Below, in pieces: positions 9,238 to 18,599 of a DNA stretch of 64,000 nucleotides. Every line of letters begins with the position of its first letter. Positions within the stretch are counted from its first letter, which is position 1. The notes below the pieces were generated by a model. That model was not told the origin of the DNA, did no database searches, and was given only the letters and a program-made list of their open reading frames with translations. The stretch is from assembly GCF_002257645.1 (NCBI RefSeq), contig NZ_NQMO01000002.1:496001-560000 (forward strand), given 5' to 3'. Source of the DNA: Paenibacillus sp. XY044. Its GTDB lineage: Bacteria > Bacillota > Bacilli > Paenibacillales > Paenibacillaceae. Made by a program: the position numbers and the translations under genes.

Positions 9238-9536
9238 AAGCGTCGACAGAGACATGGACCTGAAGAGACGGACGGTCAGAGAGAGGGAACTTGGCTGAAA
9301 TTTCCTCACGAATACCGGCTTCGGTCTACCCCTCTACAGCTGCGGTTTGGAACATGTTTTCCCGGTTCATAATTAGGGCAGGGAAGCTCAGTATAAGCCG
9401 CCGGGTCATTCCGTTATCTGATGCTGAAGGACAGCATCTCATATTCACTGCATTAGGAAATATGGAGATCTGTCGAAGTTGGGTGGAACCACGGGTACAA
9501 ACACTCGTCCCTTTTATAGGGATGGGTGTTTTTTTG
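9238..9536 (+). promoter_or_regulatory. T-box leader of thrS
   Basis: The conserved T-box stretch GTTGGGTGGAACCACGGGT sits at 9478-9495. A terminator follows at 9499-9536 (AACACTCGTCCC/GGGATGGGTGTT then seven T). Upstream, Stem I can be traced: GACCTGAAG pairs with CTTCGGTC, and the distal arm is GGGAACTTGGCTGAAATTTCC-like. Candidate threonine specifier codons on the 3' strand are ACC at 9328-9330 or ACA at 9336-9338. Family knowledge: uncharged tRNA-Thr pairs with the T-box and prevents termination. The leader overlaps spurious in-frame extension of thrS. Confidence 0.93.
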
Positions 9537-9596
9537 CGTTCCATGTACTATTTTGAAAAGGCGGCTCTCCGCCGAATTGCCAAGGAGGAATACAAC

Positions 9597-11537
9597 GTGT
9601 CAGTAAGCATCAAACTGCCAGACGGTTCGGTCCGTGAATATGCGGACGGAAGCACTATTGAAGACGTTGCCGCATCGATCAGCAGCGGCCTGAAGAAGAA
9701 TGCGGCCGCAGGGAAATTGAACGGCATCGTGGTCGATTTGTCCACTCCGCTCGTGGAAGGAGCCGCGGTGGAAATCGTCACCCTCGATTCGCCGGAAGGC
9801 CTTGAAGTCATGCGCCACAGTACAGCGCACTTGACGGCTCAAGCGGTGAAGCGCCTGTTCGGGGCCAAAGAGGTCAAGCTCGGCGTAGGACCGGTCATCG
9901 AGGACGGATACTACTACGACATGGATTTGGAGCATCCGCTCAATCCGGAAGATCTGCAGAAGATCGAGAAAGAAATGGAGCGCATCGTAGGCGAGAACCT
10001 GCCGATCGTCCGCAAGGAAGTCAGCCGGCAGGAGGCGCTGGACATTTTCGGCGAGCTCGGGGATCCTTACAAGCTGGAACTGATCAACGCGCTGCCTGAG
10101 GACAGCGTCATCACCATCTACGAGCAGGGCGAATTCTTCGACCTGTGCCGCGGACCGCATCTGCCTTCCACCGGCAAGATTAAGGTATTCAAGCTGATGA
10201 GCGTGGCCGGTGCATACTGGCGCGGCGACAGCAAAAACAAGATGCTGCAGCGGGTCTACGGAACCGCCTTTGTGAAGAAAGCGCAGCTGGATGAGCATCT
10301 TCACTTCCTTGAGGAAGCCAAGAAGCGCGATCACCGCAAGCTCGGTAAAGAGCTCGAAATCTTCACCTTCTCCCAACTGGTGGGACAAGGCCTGCCGATG
10401 TGGCTGCCGAAAGGCGCCAAGCTGCGCCGCACCCTCGAGCGCTACATCGTTGACCTTGAAGAAAGCCTTGGGTACCAACACGTCTACACGCCGGTTCTCG
10501 GCAACGTAGAGCTGTACAAAACATCCGGCCACTGGGAGCATTACCAGGAGGACATGTTCCCTAAGATGGAGCTCGACAACGAAGAGCTTGTGCTCCGTCC
10601 GATGAACTGTCCGCATCATATGATGGTGTACAAGAGCGAAATGCACAGCTACCGTGATCTGCCGATCCGGATCGCCGAGCTCGGTATGCAGCATCGCTAC
10701 GAAATGTCCGGCGCCCTCACCGGTCTGCACCGCGTGCGCGCGATGACGCTCAACGATTCCCATATTTTCTGCCGACCGGATCAGATCAAGGAAGAATTCC
10801 TGCGCGTCATTCAGCTGATCACCAAGGTGTATGAGGACTTCGGCATCCACGACTTCCGTTTCCGCCTGTCCTACCGGGATCCGGAGGATACCGAGAAGTA
10901 CTTCCCGAACGACGACATGTGGGAAATGTCCCAGCGCATGCTGCGCGAGGTCGTGGAAGAGACGGGCATCCCGTTCTTCGAGGCCGAAGGCGAAGCCGCT
11001 TTCTACGGTCCGAAGCTCGACGTGCAGATCCGTACCGCCCTCGGCAAGGAAGAAACGCTGTCCACCGTACAGCTGGATTTCCTGCTGCCTGAGCGCTTCG
11101 AACTGGAATACGTCGGCGATGACGGGCAGAAGCACCGTCCTGTCGTCATCCACCGCGGTATTTTGGGCACGATGGAACGCTTTACGGCCTTCCTGCTGGA
11201 GAATTTCGCGGGCAACCTTCCGCTCTGGCTGTCGCCGGTGCAGGTCAAGGTCATCCCGGTCTCCATCGCATTCGAAGGCTATGCCAAGGAAGTGGCCGAG
11301 AAGCTGAAGCTTCAGGGCGTATCCGTGGAAGCAGACGTGCGCAACGAGAAACTCGGCTACAAAATCCGCGAAGGCCAGCTTGAGAAAGTTCCGTACATGT
11401 TCATCGTCGGCGACAATGAAATGAACGCGGGAACCGTGTCGATCCGCAAACGCGGCGAAGGCGACATCGGGGCCAAAACCGTGGACGAGGCGAGCTCGCT
11501 GCTCCGTGAACAAATCGCGAAGCGCGAAATTTTCTAA
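9597..11537 (+). CDS. thrS: Threonyl-tRNA synthetase
   Basis: 646 aa from GTG 9597, supported by AAGGAGG 8 nt upstream and by family length; the open frame back to 9291 runs through the T-box and is not coding. An N-terminal TGS domain ([20 protein letters not shown]) is followed by the editing domain ([23 protein letters not shown]), the class II catalytic core with zinc ligands in [13 protein letters not shown], and a C-terminal anticodon-binding domain (VIPVSIAF to [11 protein letters not shown]). It charges tRNA-Thr in the cytoplasm. Confidence 0.97.
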   Translation: MSVSIKLPDGSVREYADGSTIEDVAASISSGLKKNAAAGKLNGIVVDLSTPLVEGAAVEIVTLDSPEGLEVMRHSTAHLTAQAVKRLFGAKEVKLGVGPVIEDGYYYDMDLEHPLNPEDLQKIEKEMERIVGENLPIVRKEVSRQEALDIFGELGDPYKLELINALPEDSVITIYEQGEFFDLCRGPHLPSTGKIKVFKLMSVAGAYWRGDSKNKMLQRVYGTAFVKKAQLDEHLHFLEEAKKRDHRKLGKELEIFTFSQLVGQGLPMWLPKGAKLRRTLERYIVDLEESLGYQHVYTPVLGNVELYKTSGHWEHYQEDMFPKMELDNEELVLRPMNCPHHMMVYKSEMHSYRDLPIRIAELGMQHRYEMSGALTGLHRVRAMTLNDSHIFCRPDQIKEEFLRVIQLITKVYEDFGIHDFRFRLSYRDPEDTEKYFPNDDMWEMSQRMLREVVEETGIPFFEAEGEAAFYGPKLDVQIRTALGKEETLSTVQLDFLLPERFELEYVGDDGQKHRPVVIHRGILGTMERFTAFLLENFAGNLPLWLSPVQVKVIPVSIAFEGYAKEVAEKLKLQGVSVEADVRNEKLGYKIREGQLEKVPYMFIVGDNEMNAGTVSIRKRGEGDIGAKTVDEASSLLREQIAKREIF

Positions 11538-11668
11538 GACCGATTCATCGTGAAACGATAAAATAATAAGCTTGCACAATCCTCTGCAAAGTGAGACGAC
11601 TTCACTTTTACATGTATAAACGCCGAAACATATGGACATCCTCGCAAGTAAAGGGGGAGGATTTCAAT

Positions 11669-12478
11669 ATGAACAAGGTGAAAACATGGCAGAGGATTTT
11701 GTGTTGTATGTTTCTGTTTGGCATGCTTGCAGGAGCGCCCAAGATGTATGCGGCATCCTTCTCGCTGCTTGCGAATGATGGGGATATGGGGAATGAAAAT
11801 GCGAAGAATCCGATGCTGGCAGCCAATGATTATTATCAAAAGCCATTAAAATATGCAATGCAGCCGGAAATGTTCCAGGTGGTTGATTTGAAAAAGCGGG
11901 CGGCGGAGAACGTATTTAAGCAAAATGAGTTTATGCCTAAATATACGGCCAAAGCGGCTGTTCCTGCCATTGGCAAAGCCGAAGTCAAGCCGCTGCAGGA
12001 GGCGGGTGCCGTGAAGGAGCCGTCGATGCCGGTGCTGATGCCGCGCCAGGAGCAGGTCATTCGTACCGTCAAAGTTACGGCGACCGGATATACCGCGGGT
12101 TATGAATCCACGGGCAAACATCCAAGCCATCCGTCGTACGGTATTACGTATTCCGGCGTGAAGGTGCGCAGGGACAAAAACACGATTTCGACGATCGCGG
12201 CCGATCCGAAATTGTTCCCGCTCGGCACTATTCTGTATGTGCCTGGCTACGGTTATGGCGTCGTTGCCGATACCGGGTCTGCTATCAAAGGCCGCAAGAT
12301 CGACCTGTATTTCTCCACGACCAAGCAGGTGTATAAGGAGTGGGGGAAAAAAGAAGTCGACGTGTTTGTGATTAAGCGGGGTAACGGCAAGTGCAGCGAA
12401 GAAATGCTGAAGACGCTGGGAAAAGCGATCCAGACTTATAAAACCGTTCCTGCTTCGCTGCTGGATGAAGCGGTATAG
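11669..12478 (+). CDS. Exported 3D-domain protein (lytic transglycosylase-like fold)
   Basis: 269 aa from ATG 11669 (GGGGAGG 8 nt upstream). An N-terminal signal peptide ([20 protein letters not shown], cleavage near MYAA) is followed by about 110 residues with no known domain. The C-terminal 3D domain reads [37 protein letters not shown] and GRKIDLYF, with the three conserved Asp of the domain. It resembles Bacillus YuiC/YocH and the resuscitation-promoting lineage, which cleave or bind peptidoglycan. No LysM or G5 domain is seen. A wall role is likely; the exact activity is not established. Confidence 0.85.
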   Translation: MNKVKTWQRILCCMFLFGMLAGAPKMYAASFSLLANDGDMGNENAKNPMLAANDYYQKPLKYAMQPEMFQVVDLKKRAAENVFKQNEFMPKYTAKAAVPAIGKAEVKPLQEAGAVKEPSMPVLMPRQEQVIRTVKVTATGYTAGYESTGKHPSHPSYGITYSGVKVRRDKNTISTIAADPKLFPLGTILYVPGYGYGVVADTGSAIKGRKIDLYFSTTKQVYKEWGKKEVDVFVIKRGNGKCSEEMLKTLGKAIQTYKTVPASLLDEAV

Positions 12479-12497
12479 CGATATCATTATAATAACG

Positions 12498-12535
12498 TAA
12501 GCCTTGGTGCCCGAAATGGCCCCGGGCTTTTTTTG
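12498..12535 (+). terminator. Probable terminator after 3D-domain gene
   Basis: An imperfect G/C-rich hairpin (AAGCC...GGGCTT with inner GG/CC pairs) is followed by seven T. Confidence 0.6.
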
Positions 12536-12692
12536 TATTCTGGAGGTCCTTCAGGTATCGTTTTCCATGCTTTAATTTTGCTGCAGAGCTGTATAAATTC
12601 CAGGGGTCTTCACATACTACACAAGGGCAAAGCGGTTGGAGAGATCCCAGCAGATTTGCCTGACAGACAAGCCTATAGGGAGGTGAACCTAC

Positions 12693-12872
12693 ATGGTGCA
12701 AAAGAAACAAAGCAGCAACTTTAAAACGCCAAACCAAAAGTTTGACGAGGAGTTTGCCGAAATCGGAAACGAAAGCGCAACTTCCACGCAAAAGCAAAAA
12801 ACACAAAGCAGCAACTTCAAAACACCTAACCAAAAGTTTGACGAAGAATTCAAACAAAACGATCAACAATAA
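12693..12872 (+). CDS. Gamma-type small acid-soluble spore protein
   Basis: 59 aa, found by reading the sequence because it is short. GGAGGTG lies 7 nt before ATG 12693. The protein is Gln/Asn/Lys-rich with no Cys, Trp or Met after the start, and contains two near-identical modules, QSSNFKTPNQKFDEEF at residues 6-21 and again at 38-53. Tandem modules ending in an F-x-x-E-F-type motif are typical of gamma-SASPs such as SspE, amino-acid stores of the spore core. A terminator follows 23 nt after the stop. Expression by SigG is expected but no promoter is assigned. Confidence 0.75.
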   Translation: MVQKKQSSNFKTPNQKFDEEFAEIGNESATSTQKQKTQSSNFKTPNQKFDEEFKQNDQQ

Positions 12873-12894
12873 TCATTCTTTCGTCAATTTTACT

Positions 12895-12924
12895 AAAGCA
12901 CCCGCTGAGAAGCGGGTGTTTTAA
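12895..12924 (+). terminator. Terminator of gamma-SASP gene
   Basis: An 8-bp stem CACCCGCT/AGCGGGTG with loop GAGA, A-rich upstream and TTTT downstream. Confidence 0.85.
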
Positions 12925-13006
12925 TTTATATAAGAAAGCATTTCGTTGCCTGTCTTCTAGAAATACATCGATGGACATTTCCTATGTGGAATAAATTGGA
13001 ATATAC

Positions 13007-13024
13007 CTCGGTCCAGGGACCGAG
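13007..13024. promoter_or_regulatory. Perfect palindrome upstream of liaF
   Basis: CTCGGTCC-AG-GGACCGAG, an 8-bp perfect inverted repeat 119 bases before liaF. A second dyad, TTCGCA-AGCGA-TGCGAA, lies at 13085-13101. Either may be an operator or a leader hairpin; no T run follows the first. Confidence 0.4.
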
Positions 13025-13143
13025 AACAGGATCATTCCGCCGCCGCTGTCGGCCAGGCCGCCTTTATTGTACACTGATATCAGATTCGCAAGCGATGCGA
13101 ACTTGATGGGTATATGAACAATGGAGTTAAAGGAGATATGGTT

Positions 13144-14253
13144 ATGCAAAAAAAATGGGTGGACCGCCTTTTTGGAGGCCTGGTGCTGATCGCCATCGGA
13201 GTTGTGTTCTTGTTGAACCAGCTCGGCTATATCGATGTCAGCTTCTGGGGGCTCATCGGAGACTACTGGCCAGTGATTCTGGTTGTCTTGGGGCTCAAAG
13301 AGCTGGCGAAGGGCCGGCGCTCGTTCTTTGGCGGAGCTATCATGCTCCTGATCGGGGCCTATTTCCTCGGCCGCAATCTGGGATGGCTCTGGATTTCGCC
13401 GGGCAATCTGTTTAAAATCATCATCCCTGCGCTGCTGATTATCGGCGGGTTGTACGTCATTTTCAAACCGAATGACCGGACCCCTCCGCCAGCCGGCAAA
13501 CGCCGTCCCGAGGAGCCTGTGTTTACGCCGGAACCGCCGGTGCCGCCGGAGCCAGTGGAGCTTGACAGCTCGTCCCTCGACCGGCAGTTCGAGGAAAAAT
13601 TCGGTATTCCGTACAGCAATGAGAAGGGACAGCAGGGCGTTCCGCCGAAATCCTCATATCATGAGGACATCGATATGGACGATTTTGATCCGGACGACGA
13701 GGACGACGATATGGACCGGATGAAAAAGCACTACAAGAACAAGTACAAACGCCACTACAGAAAATACTACAAGCACTACGCCAGAGAGGAAGCCCGCCGG
13801 GGCGGACCGTTCCGCGAACCGGAAGATCACGATTGGCACCATCACGGGCCTTTCGCCGAATCCGACCATGACGGGAAAATCAACAAGTCCTCTTTTATCG
13901 GGGACATTTACCTCGGACGCGATTCTTTCCAGCTGAAGCCGACCAACTTGTCCCAATTTATTGGAGACACGGTTCTGGATCTGACCCGCGCGCATATTCC
14001 TTACGGGGAGACCAAGATCAACATATCCGCTTTTATCGGCGATATCAAAGTGTACATTCCGGATGATACCGACCTGGGCGTCACGGTGAACTCGAACTCT
14101 TTTATCGGGGATATGTCGGTACTGAACGAGTCGCGGAGCGGATTTGCGGGGAACGTTTCGACGCGTACGCCGTATTACAAGGAAGCGCGCAAAAAGATCA
14201 AAATCAACGTCAGCGCGTTTATCGGTGATATTAAAGTAAGCAAAGTAGGTTGA
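13144..14253 (+). CDS. liaF: LiaF-like membrane protein, envelope stress response
   Basis: 369 aa from ATG 13144 (AAGGAG 8 nt upstream; ATG 13138 is too close). Four hydrophobic segments occupy about residues 5-110 (two DUF5668-type pairs), then a Pro-rich linker, a long charged insert (runs of D/E then K/H/Y), and a C-terminal LiaF-type beta domain containing five copies of S/Q-x-FIGD-x. LiaF in Bacillus is about 240 aa and represses the LiaS kinase until cell-wall antibiotics or other envelope stress act; this protein is about 130 residues longer because of the insert. It is directly followed by liaS and liaR, as in other Bacillota. Confidence 0.87.
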   Translation: MQKKWVDRLFGGLVLIAIGVVFLLNQLGYIDVSFWGLIGDYWPVILVVLGLKELAKGRRSFFGGAIMLLIGAYFLGRNLGWLWISPGNLFKIIIPALLIIGGLYVIFKPNDRTPPPAGKRRPEEPVFTPEPPVPPEPVELDSSSLDRQFEEKFGIPYSNEKGQQGVPPKSSYHEDIDMDDFDPDDEDDDMDRMKKHYKNKYKRHYRKYYKHYAREEARRGGPFREPEDHDWHHHGPFAESDHDGKINKSSFIGDIYLGRDSFQLKPTNLSQFIGDTVLDLTRAHIPYGETKINISAFIGDIKVYIPDDTDLGVTVNSNSFIGDMSVLNESRSGFAGNVSTRTPYYKEARKKIKINVSAFIGDIKVSKVG

Positions 14254-14257
14254 GCGG

Positions 14258-15271
14258 ATGAAAAGTATCATGAAAAATACCAAATGGATGCTGTTGTTTT
14301 ACTTCCTGCTGACCGGCCTTCTGATGACGGCGATCTTCTACATCGGCAGCGACAGCGGATATCTAGTTATCAAAGGAACCTGGGTATGGATTTATTCCTG
14401 CCTGGGGTTTCTGCTGTTGTCGATCATCATCGGATACATGGCCGGACAGCGGATCCAGAGGCGGATCGATGTGCTGGAGTTTAACATGCTTCAGGTTTCC
14501 AAGGGGAATCTGTCGGTGCGAATCGGGGAAACCGATGACCCGACGTTTGCCCGGCTGTACCATGAATTCAACAACGTGATGGACTCCATAGAAAAGAAAA
14601 TGGAGCTGCTGCAGCGGATGGGCGAGCAGGAAGTCATCGAAAAGGAAAAGGCTGCGGAATCGGCTGTCATCGAGGAGCGCCGGCGGATGGCCCGGGATCT
14701 GCACGATACCGTCAGTCAGCAGCTGTTTGCTATTCATATGTCGGCATCTTCGCTGCCGAGGGTGCTTGAACGGAATGAGGAGCAGGGCAAAGTGGTCATG
14801 GAGCAGCTCATTACGATGTCCCAAATGGCCCAGAAGCAGATGCGCGCGCTGATCGCGCAGCTCCGTCCCGTTGAGCTGGAAGGCAAGAGCTTGGCCGAAG
14901 CGCTGGAAATGTGGTTTCCGGACTACTGCCGCCAGAACAGCCTCAAAGGCATGAAGGAGGTCGAGCTGAAGGGAAGCCTGTCGGAAGCGATCGAGCATCA
15001 GCTGTTTCTGATTATTCAGGAAGCGGTGGCGAACATCGTGAAGCATGCCCATGCGAGACTGGTCAGCATGTCGCTTCGTGAGGAGAGCCGGCAGGTGGTG
15101 CTCAGCATCAGCGACGACGGCCAAGGCTTTGACAGTATTCCGCATAGACCGGGATCCTACGGACTGTCCACCATGCGGGAGCGGGCCGAAAAGCTGGGTG
15201 GTCAGGTTGAAATTATGAGCCGCCAGGGCTCGGGTACGACCATCCGGGTACATATACCTAAGTTTACTTAG
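14258..15271 (+). CDS. liaS: LiaS-type sensor histidine kinase
   Basis: 337 aa. Two transmembrane helices (about residues 10-30 and 43-63) separated by a very short extracellular loop, as in intramembrane-sensing kinases. Then HAMP (IQRRIDVLEFNMLQVSKGN), a HisKA_3 dimerisation helix with the phosphorylated His in ARDLHDTVSQQLFA, and an ATPase domain with the N box (EAVANIVKHAHA) and G box (DDGQGFD). It starts 4 nt after liaF. Family knowledge: phosphorylates LiaR under envelope stress and is held off by LiaF. Confidence 0.9.
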   Translation: MKSIMKNTKWMLLFYFLLTGLLMTAIFYIGSDSGYLVIKGTWVWIYSCLGFLLLSIIIGYMAGQRIQRRIDVLEFNMLQVSKGNLSVRIGETDDPTFARLYHEFNNVMDSIEKKMELLQRMGEQEVIEKEKAAESAVIEERRRMARDLHDTVSQQLFAIHMSASSLPRVLERNEEQGKVVMEQLITMSQMAQKQMRALIAQLRPVELEGKSLAEALEMWFPDYCRQNSLKGMKEVELKGSLSEAIEHQLFLIIQEAVANIVKHAHARLVSMSLREESRQVVLSISDDGQGFDSIPHRPGSYGLSTMRERAEKLGGQVEIMSRQGSGTTIRVHIPKFT

Positions 15272-15305
15272 AACGGATTATCAATACAGGCAGGGGGAAA
15301 TGGAA

Positions 15306-15962
15306 ATGGCAGAGAGCGTGAGGGTGGTCATCGTCGATGATCACGATATGGTAAGAATGGGACTGAAAACATACCTGATGCTGGAGCCTTCCTTTGAAGT
15401 GATCGGGGAAGCGGGCAACGGTAAAGAACTGCTGGACTGGCTGGACCAGCGGCCGCAGGAGGAGCATCCCGATCTCGTGCTGATGGATCTGATGATGCCG
15501 GTGATGAACGGCGCAGAAACGACGCGGGCCGTTCTTGCGAAATACCCTTCGATCAAGATCGTCATTTTGACGAGCTTCCTCGAAGACGATCTGGTGGTGG
15601 ACGCGGTGGAGGCTGGAGCCGTCAGCTATGTGCTGAAGACCGTATCAGCCGACGAACTGATCTATGCGCTGCAAGGGGCGAACCGGGGCATGCCGGTCAT
15701 GACGGGCGATGTTTCCCAGGCCCTGACGAGAGGCATCCGCCAGCGGACCGTCCAGGGAGATTCCACCGGGATGACCGAACGCGAGAAGGAAGTGCTGCTG
15801 CTCGTCGCCGAAGGCAAAAGCAACAAGGATATCGCCGAGGAACTGCATATCAGCATCAAAACGGTCAAGACCCATGTGAGCAATCTGCTGATGAAATGCG
15901 AGCTGGAGGACCGAACGCAGCTGGCCATCTACGCCCACCGCAAAGGGTGGGTGCAGCCATAG
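15306..15962 (+). CDS. liaR: LiaR-type response regulator (NarL/LuxR family)
   Basis: 218 aa from ATG 15306 (AGGGGG 8 nt upstream; ATG 15300 is only 2 nt from it). Receiver with acidic pair VDDHD, phosphorylated Asp in LMDLMMPVMNG, Thr/Ser in ILTSF and Lys in VLKT. The C-terminal LuxR helix-turn-helix is LTEREKEVLLLVAEGKSNKD-like (quoted in part: KSNKDIAEELHISIKTVKTH). Last gene of liaFSR. No separate liaI/liaH target operon is visible here, so its main targets must lie elsewhere. Confidence 0.9.
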   Translation: MAESVRVVIVDDHDMVRMGLKTYLMLEPSFEVIGEAGNGKELLDWLDQRPQEEHPDLVLMDLMMPVMNGAETTRAVLAKYPSIKIVILTSFLEDDLVVDAVEAGAVSYVLKTVSADELIYALQGANRGMPVMTGDVSQALTRGIRQRTVQGDSTGMTEREKEVLLLVAEGKSNKDIAEELHISIKTVKTHVSNLLMKCELEDRTQLAIYAHRKGWVQP

Positions 15963-16097
15963 CCATTCACGCCATGTTTTATCTGCTTTTTAATTGTTTT
16001 TAATCTGTCATTAAGGTTTATAGTACATGATATAAACAGTTAAACAATATCCCTAACGGAACGCTATAAATCAGGGAAAGCAGGAGGCATGAATCAC

Positions 16098-17756
16098 ATG
16101 GACGAAAGAAACAGATTTGGCCAGCCGGAAGATTCGTTTGATCAGGAGCCAACAAAGCGTGAACAGCCATCTTCCGATTCGAATAATTCATCTTATTACT
16201 ATTCCTATGGGCCGTTTAAGTCCCTTGGAAAAGACAACAATACAGAGCATCAAGGCAGCGAGTCCTCCGATAGGCCGCAAGCGGATGAAGTGGAGATCAC
16301 TCCTCCGAATCCGGTCAGACAGCTTCCTGTAACTTCAAGCCAGTACCACAGCTCCGGAGACTCCGACAGCACTGGACGGAGCGGAGGTTCAGGTGGCGGA
16401 GGCGGCAACAACGGCGGTAACTGGCAGTTTAACCAGCGTCCGAAGACGTCGGTGAAAACGGTGCTGATTTCCTTCCTTGCCGGCATGGTTGTCATCACCG
16501 GGTTGATGTTTACGGCGGACCGTATGAATCTCTTTACCCCTAACACGTCGCTCACGTCCGAACAGCCTTCCACGACGGTATCGGCTGCAGCCGACAACAG
16601 CGACACGACCGGCAAGGCCAATACGACATCGCTTCCGCTCTCGAAGCCGACGGATGTATCCGGGGTGGTACAAGAAGCGGGACCGGCCGTCGTTAAAATC
16701 GAAACGCTCGTTAAACAGAGCAGCCGGAGCAATTCCCAAAGCAATCCGTACCTGAACGATCCGTTCTCCTACTTCTTCGGAGACCAGTTCGGCGGCGATT
16801 CGGGTTATGGCGGATCGGGATCGGATTCCCAATCCCAAGGCTCGGGTTCGGGTTCGAATTCTTCGCAGCTCGTTCCTTACGGCATCGGATCCGGCTTCAT
16901 CTACAATAAGGAAGGTTATATCCTGACCAATGAGCACGTCATCGAGAATGCCGACGTCATTCAGGTAACGATCGAGAACGACGAAAAGACCTACGAAGCG
17001 AAGCTTCTGGGCAGCAGCAAGGATCTTGACCTTGCCGTTCTAAAAATCGAAGGCAACAACAACTTCCCGACGGTACCACTGGGCGATTCTTCGAGCCTGA
17101 AAGTCGGCGAGCCGGTCGTAGCGATCGGTAACCCGCAGGGCTTTGACCATACGGTAACGACAGGCGTACTGAGCGCCCGCGAACGTTCCATCGATATCAG
17201 CGAGGAATCCGGTAACGGCACCCGCAAATATCAGCATCTGCTGCAAACCGACGCATCGATCAATCCGGGTAACTCCGGCGGACCGCTGCTCAACCTGAGC
17301 GGCCAAGTGATCGGCATGAACGTGGCCGTCAGCGCCGATTCGCAAGGCATCGGCTTCGCGATTCCGACAAGTACGATCAAGAATGTCGTCGACAAGCTGG
17401 AGAAGAACCAGGAAATTCCGAAGGATCCGGTTCCGTTTATCGGAGCATCTCTGATGACGATGACCGAAGAAGTGGCGAAACAAATGGACTCCGATGTTAA
17501 AGAGGGCTCCGTCGTCGCCGAGGTCGTCTACAAATCCCCGGCTTACGAAGCGGACCTTCGCCCTTACGACATTATTACCGGCGTGAACGGTACGGCTTAT
17601 AAAACCAATTCCGATCTGACTGCATTTATCCAGAAACAAAAGGTCGGCTCGAAAGTGACGCTGAACATCGTCCGCAACAACAAGAAGATGGATCTGCAGG
17701 TCACCATCGGCGACAAAAATAAATTCACGGACACCAGCTCGGTCAGCGGCCAGTAA
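16098..17756 (+). CDS. Membrane-anchored HtrA/DegP-type serine protease
   Basis: 552 aa from ATG 16098 (AGGAGG 10 nt upstream; ATG 16089 has only 1 nt spacing). A cytoplasmic N-terminal tail, low in complexity and rich in S, N, G and P, precedes a single membrane anchor (VLISFLAGMVVITGLMFTA, about residues 120-140). The trypsin-like domain has His280 (NEHVIEN), Asp311 (DLDLAVLKI) and Ser393 (GNSGGP), so it is catalytically complete. A C-terminal PDZ domain follows (ADLRPYDIITGVNG). Role: degradation of misfolded exported proteins at the outer face of the membrane. The two-component pair immediately downstream may control it, as CssRS does for Bacillus HtrA; that link is inference. Confidence 0.93.
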   Translation: MDERNRFGQPEDSFDQEPTKREQPSSDSNNSSYYYSYGPFKSLGKDNNTEHQGSESSDRPQADEVEITPPNPVRQLPVTSSQYHSSGDSDSTGRSGGSGGGGGNNGGNWQFNQRPKTSVKTVLISFLAGMVVITGLMFTADRMNLFTPNTSLTSEQPSTTVSAAADNSDTTGKANTTSLPLSKPTDVSGVVQEAGPAVVKIETLVKQSSRSNSQSNPYLNDPFSYFFGDQFGGDSGYGGSGSDSQSQGSGSGSNSSQLVPYGIGSGFIYNKEGYILTNEHVIENADVIQVTIENDEKTYEAKLLGSSKDLDLAVLKIEGNNNFPTVPLGDSSSLKVGEPVVAIGNPQGFDHTVTTGVLSARERSIDISEESGNGTRKYQHLLQTDASINPGNSGGPLLNLSGQVIGMNVAVSADSQGIGFAIPTSTIKNVVDKLEKNQEIPKDPVPFIGASLMTMTEEVAKQMDSDVKEGSVVAEVVYKSPAYEADLRPYDIITGVNGTAYKTNSDLTAFIQKQKVGSKVTLNIVRNNKKMDLQVTIGDKNKFTDTSSVSGQ

Positions 17757-17774
17757 TCCATACGCTTAGAGATG

Positions 17775-17802
17775 ACAGCGGAAGGGAACTCCCTTCCGCT
17801 GT
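17775..17802 (+). terminator. Strong hairpin after htrA-like gene
   Basis: A perfect 12-bp stem ACAGCGGAAGGG/CCCTTCCGCTGT with loop AACT. No T run follows, so termination may be partial, or the hairpin may act as an mRNA 3' stabiliser. Confidence 0.55.
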
Positions 17803-17906
17803 TGTCGTACATTGGCGATGGTGCAAAGGAAAATGTTCACTGCTACAATAAGAAGCAGAGGCTTGTGCCATGATACAAGATAAAGAGATAAAGGAGTAGT
17901 CTGTGA

Positions 17907-18596
17907 ATGCGATCGAAAATTTTGATTATTGACGATGATGAAAAAATCATTTCCATGCTGCGCCGGGGGCTGGCATTTGAGGGGTACGACGTTATTACCG
18001 CTAACAATGGGGCGGAGGGACTGAAGGTCATTCTGAACGGGGAGCCCGATATCGTCGTGCTGGACGTTATGATGCCGCAGGTGGACGGATTCGAAGTGTG
18101 CCGCAGGCTTCGGGAAGGCGGCAGCCAGGTGCCGATCCTGATGCTTACCGCCAAGGATGAAATCGAACACCGGGTCAAAGGGCTTGATCTTGGCGCGGAC
18201 GATTATCTCGTCAAGCCGTTTGCGCTGGAAGAGCTGCTGGCCAGGGTGCGCGCGCTGCTGCGCCGGAAGCCGGGGCAGGAAGAGGCCGGCGATCACCGGT
18301 TGACCTATGAGGATATCGTGCTGGACGTCGACTCCCGGGAAGTGCTGCGCGGCGGCAAGCGCCTGGAGCTAACGGCTAAAGAATTTGAGCTTCTTCATTT
18401 GTTTATGCAAAATCCGAAACGGGTGCTGTCCCGCGACTTAATTATGGATAAAATCTGGGGTTATGATTACAGCGGTGAGTCCAACGTGCTGGAAGTGTAC
18501 ATTGCGATGCTCCGTCAGAAGACGGAAGAACACGGAGGGAAGCGTGTTATTCAAACGATCCGCGGCGCAGGTTACATCCTGAGAGGGGATTCATAA
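17907..18596 (+). CDS. OmpR/PhoB-family response regulator
   Basis: 229 aa. Receiver with IIDDDEK, phosphorylated Asp in VVLDVMMPQVDG, Thr in MLTAKDE and Lys in LVKPFALEEL, then a winged-helix DNA-binding domain (LTAKEFELLHLFMQNPKRVL to IQTIRGAGYILR). AAAGGAG lies 10 nt upstream. It ends 3 nt before its partner kinase. The nearest target candidate is the protease gene upstream; specificity cannot be read from sequence. Confidence 0.9.
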   Translation: MRSKILIIDDDEKIISMLRRGLAFEGYDVITANNGAEGLKVILNGEPDIVVLDVMMPQVDGFEVCRRLREGGSQVPILMLTAKDEIEHRVKGLDLGADDYLVKPFALEELLARVRALLRRKPGQEEAGDHRLTYEDIVLDVDSREVLRGGKRLELTAKEFELLHLFMQNPKRVLSRDLIMDKIWGYDYSGESNVLEVYIAMLRQKTEEHGGKRVIQTIRGAGYILRGDS

Positions 18597-18599
18597 GAA

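Noticed and set aside
9291..9596. In-frame 102-residue N-terminal extension of thrS
   Set aside because: It translates the T-box leader and terminator; GTG 9597 has a strong ribosome site and gives normal ThrRS length.
9600..11639. 679-codon open frame antisense to thrS
   Set aside because: Shadow of the GC-rich thrS codons; no family match or ribosome site.
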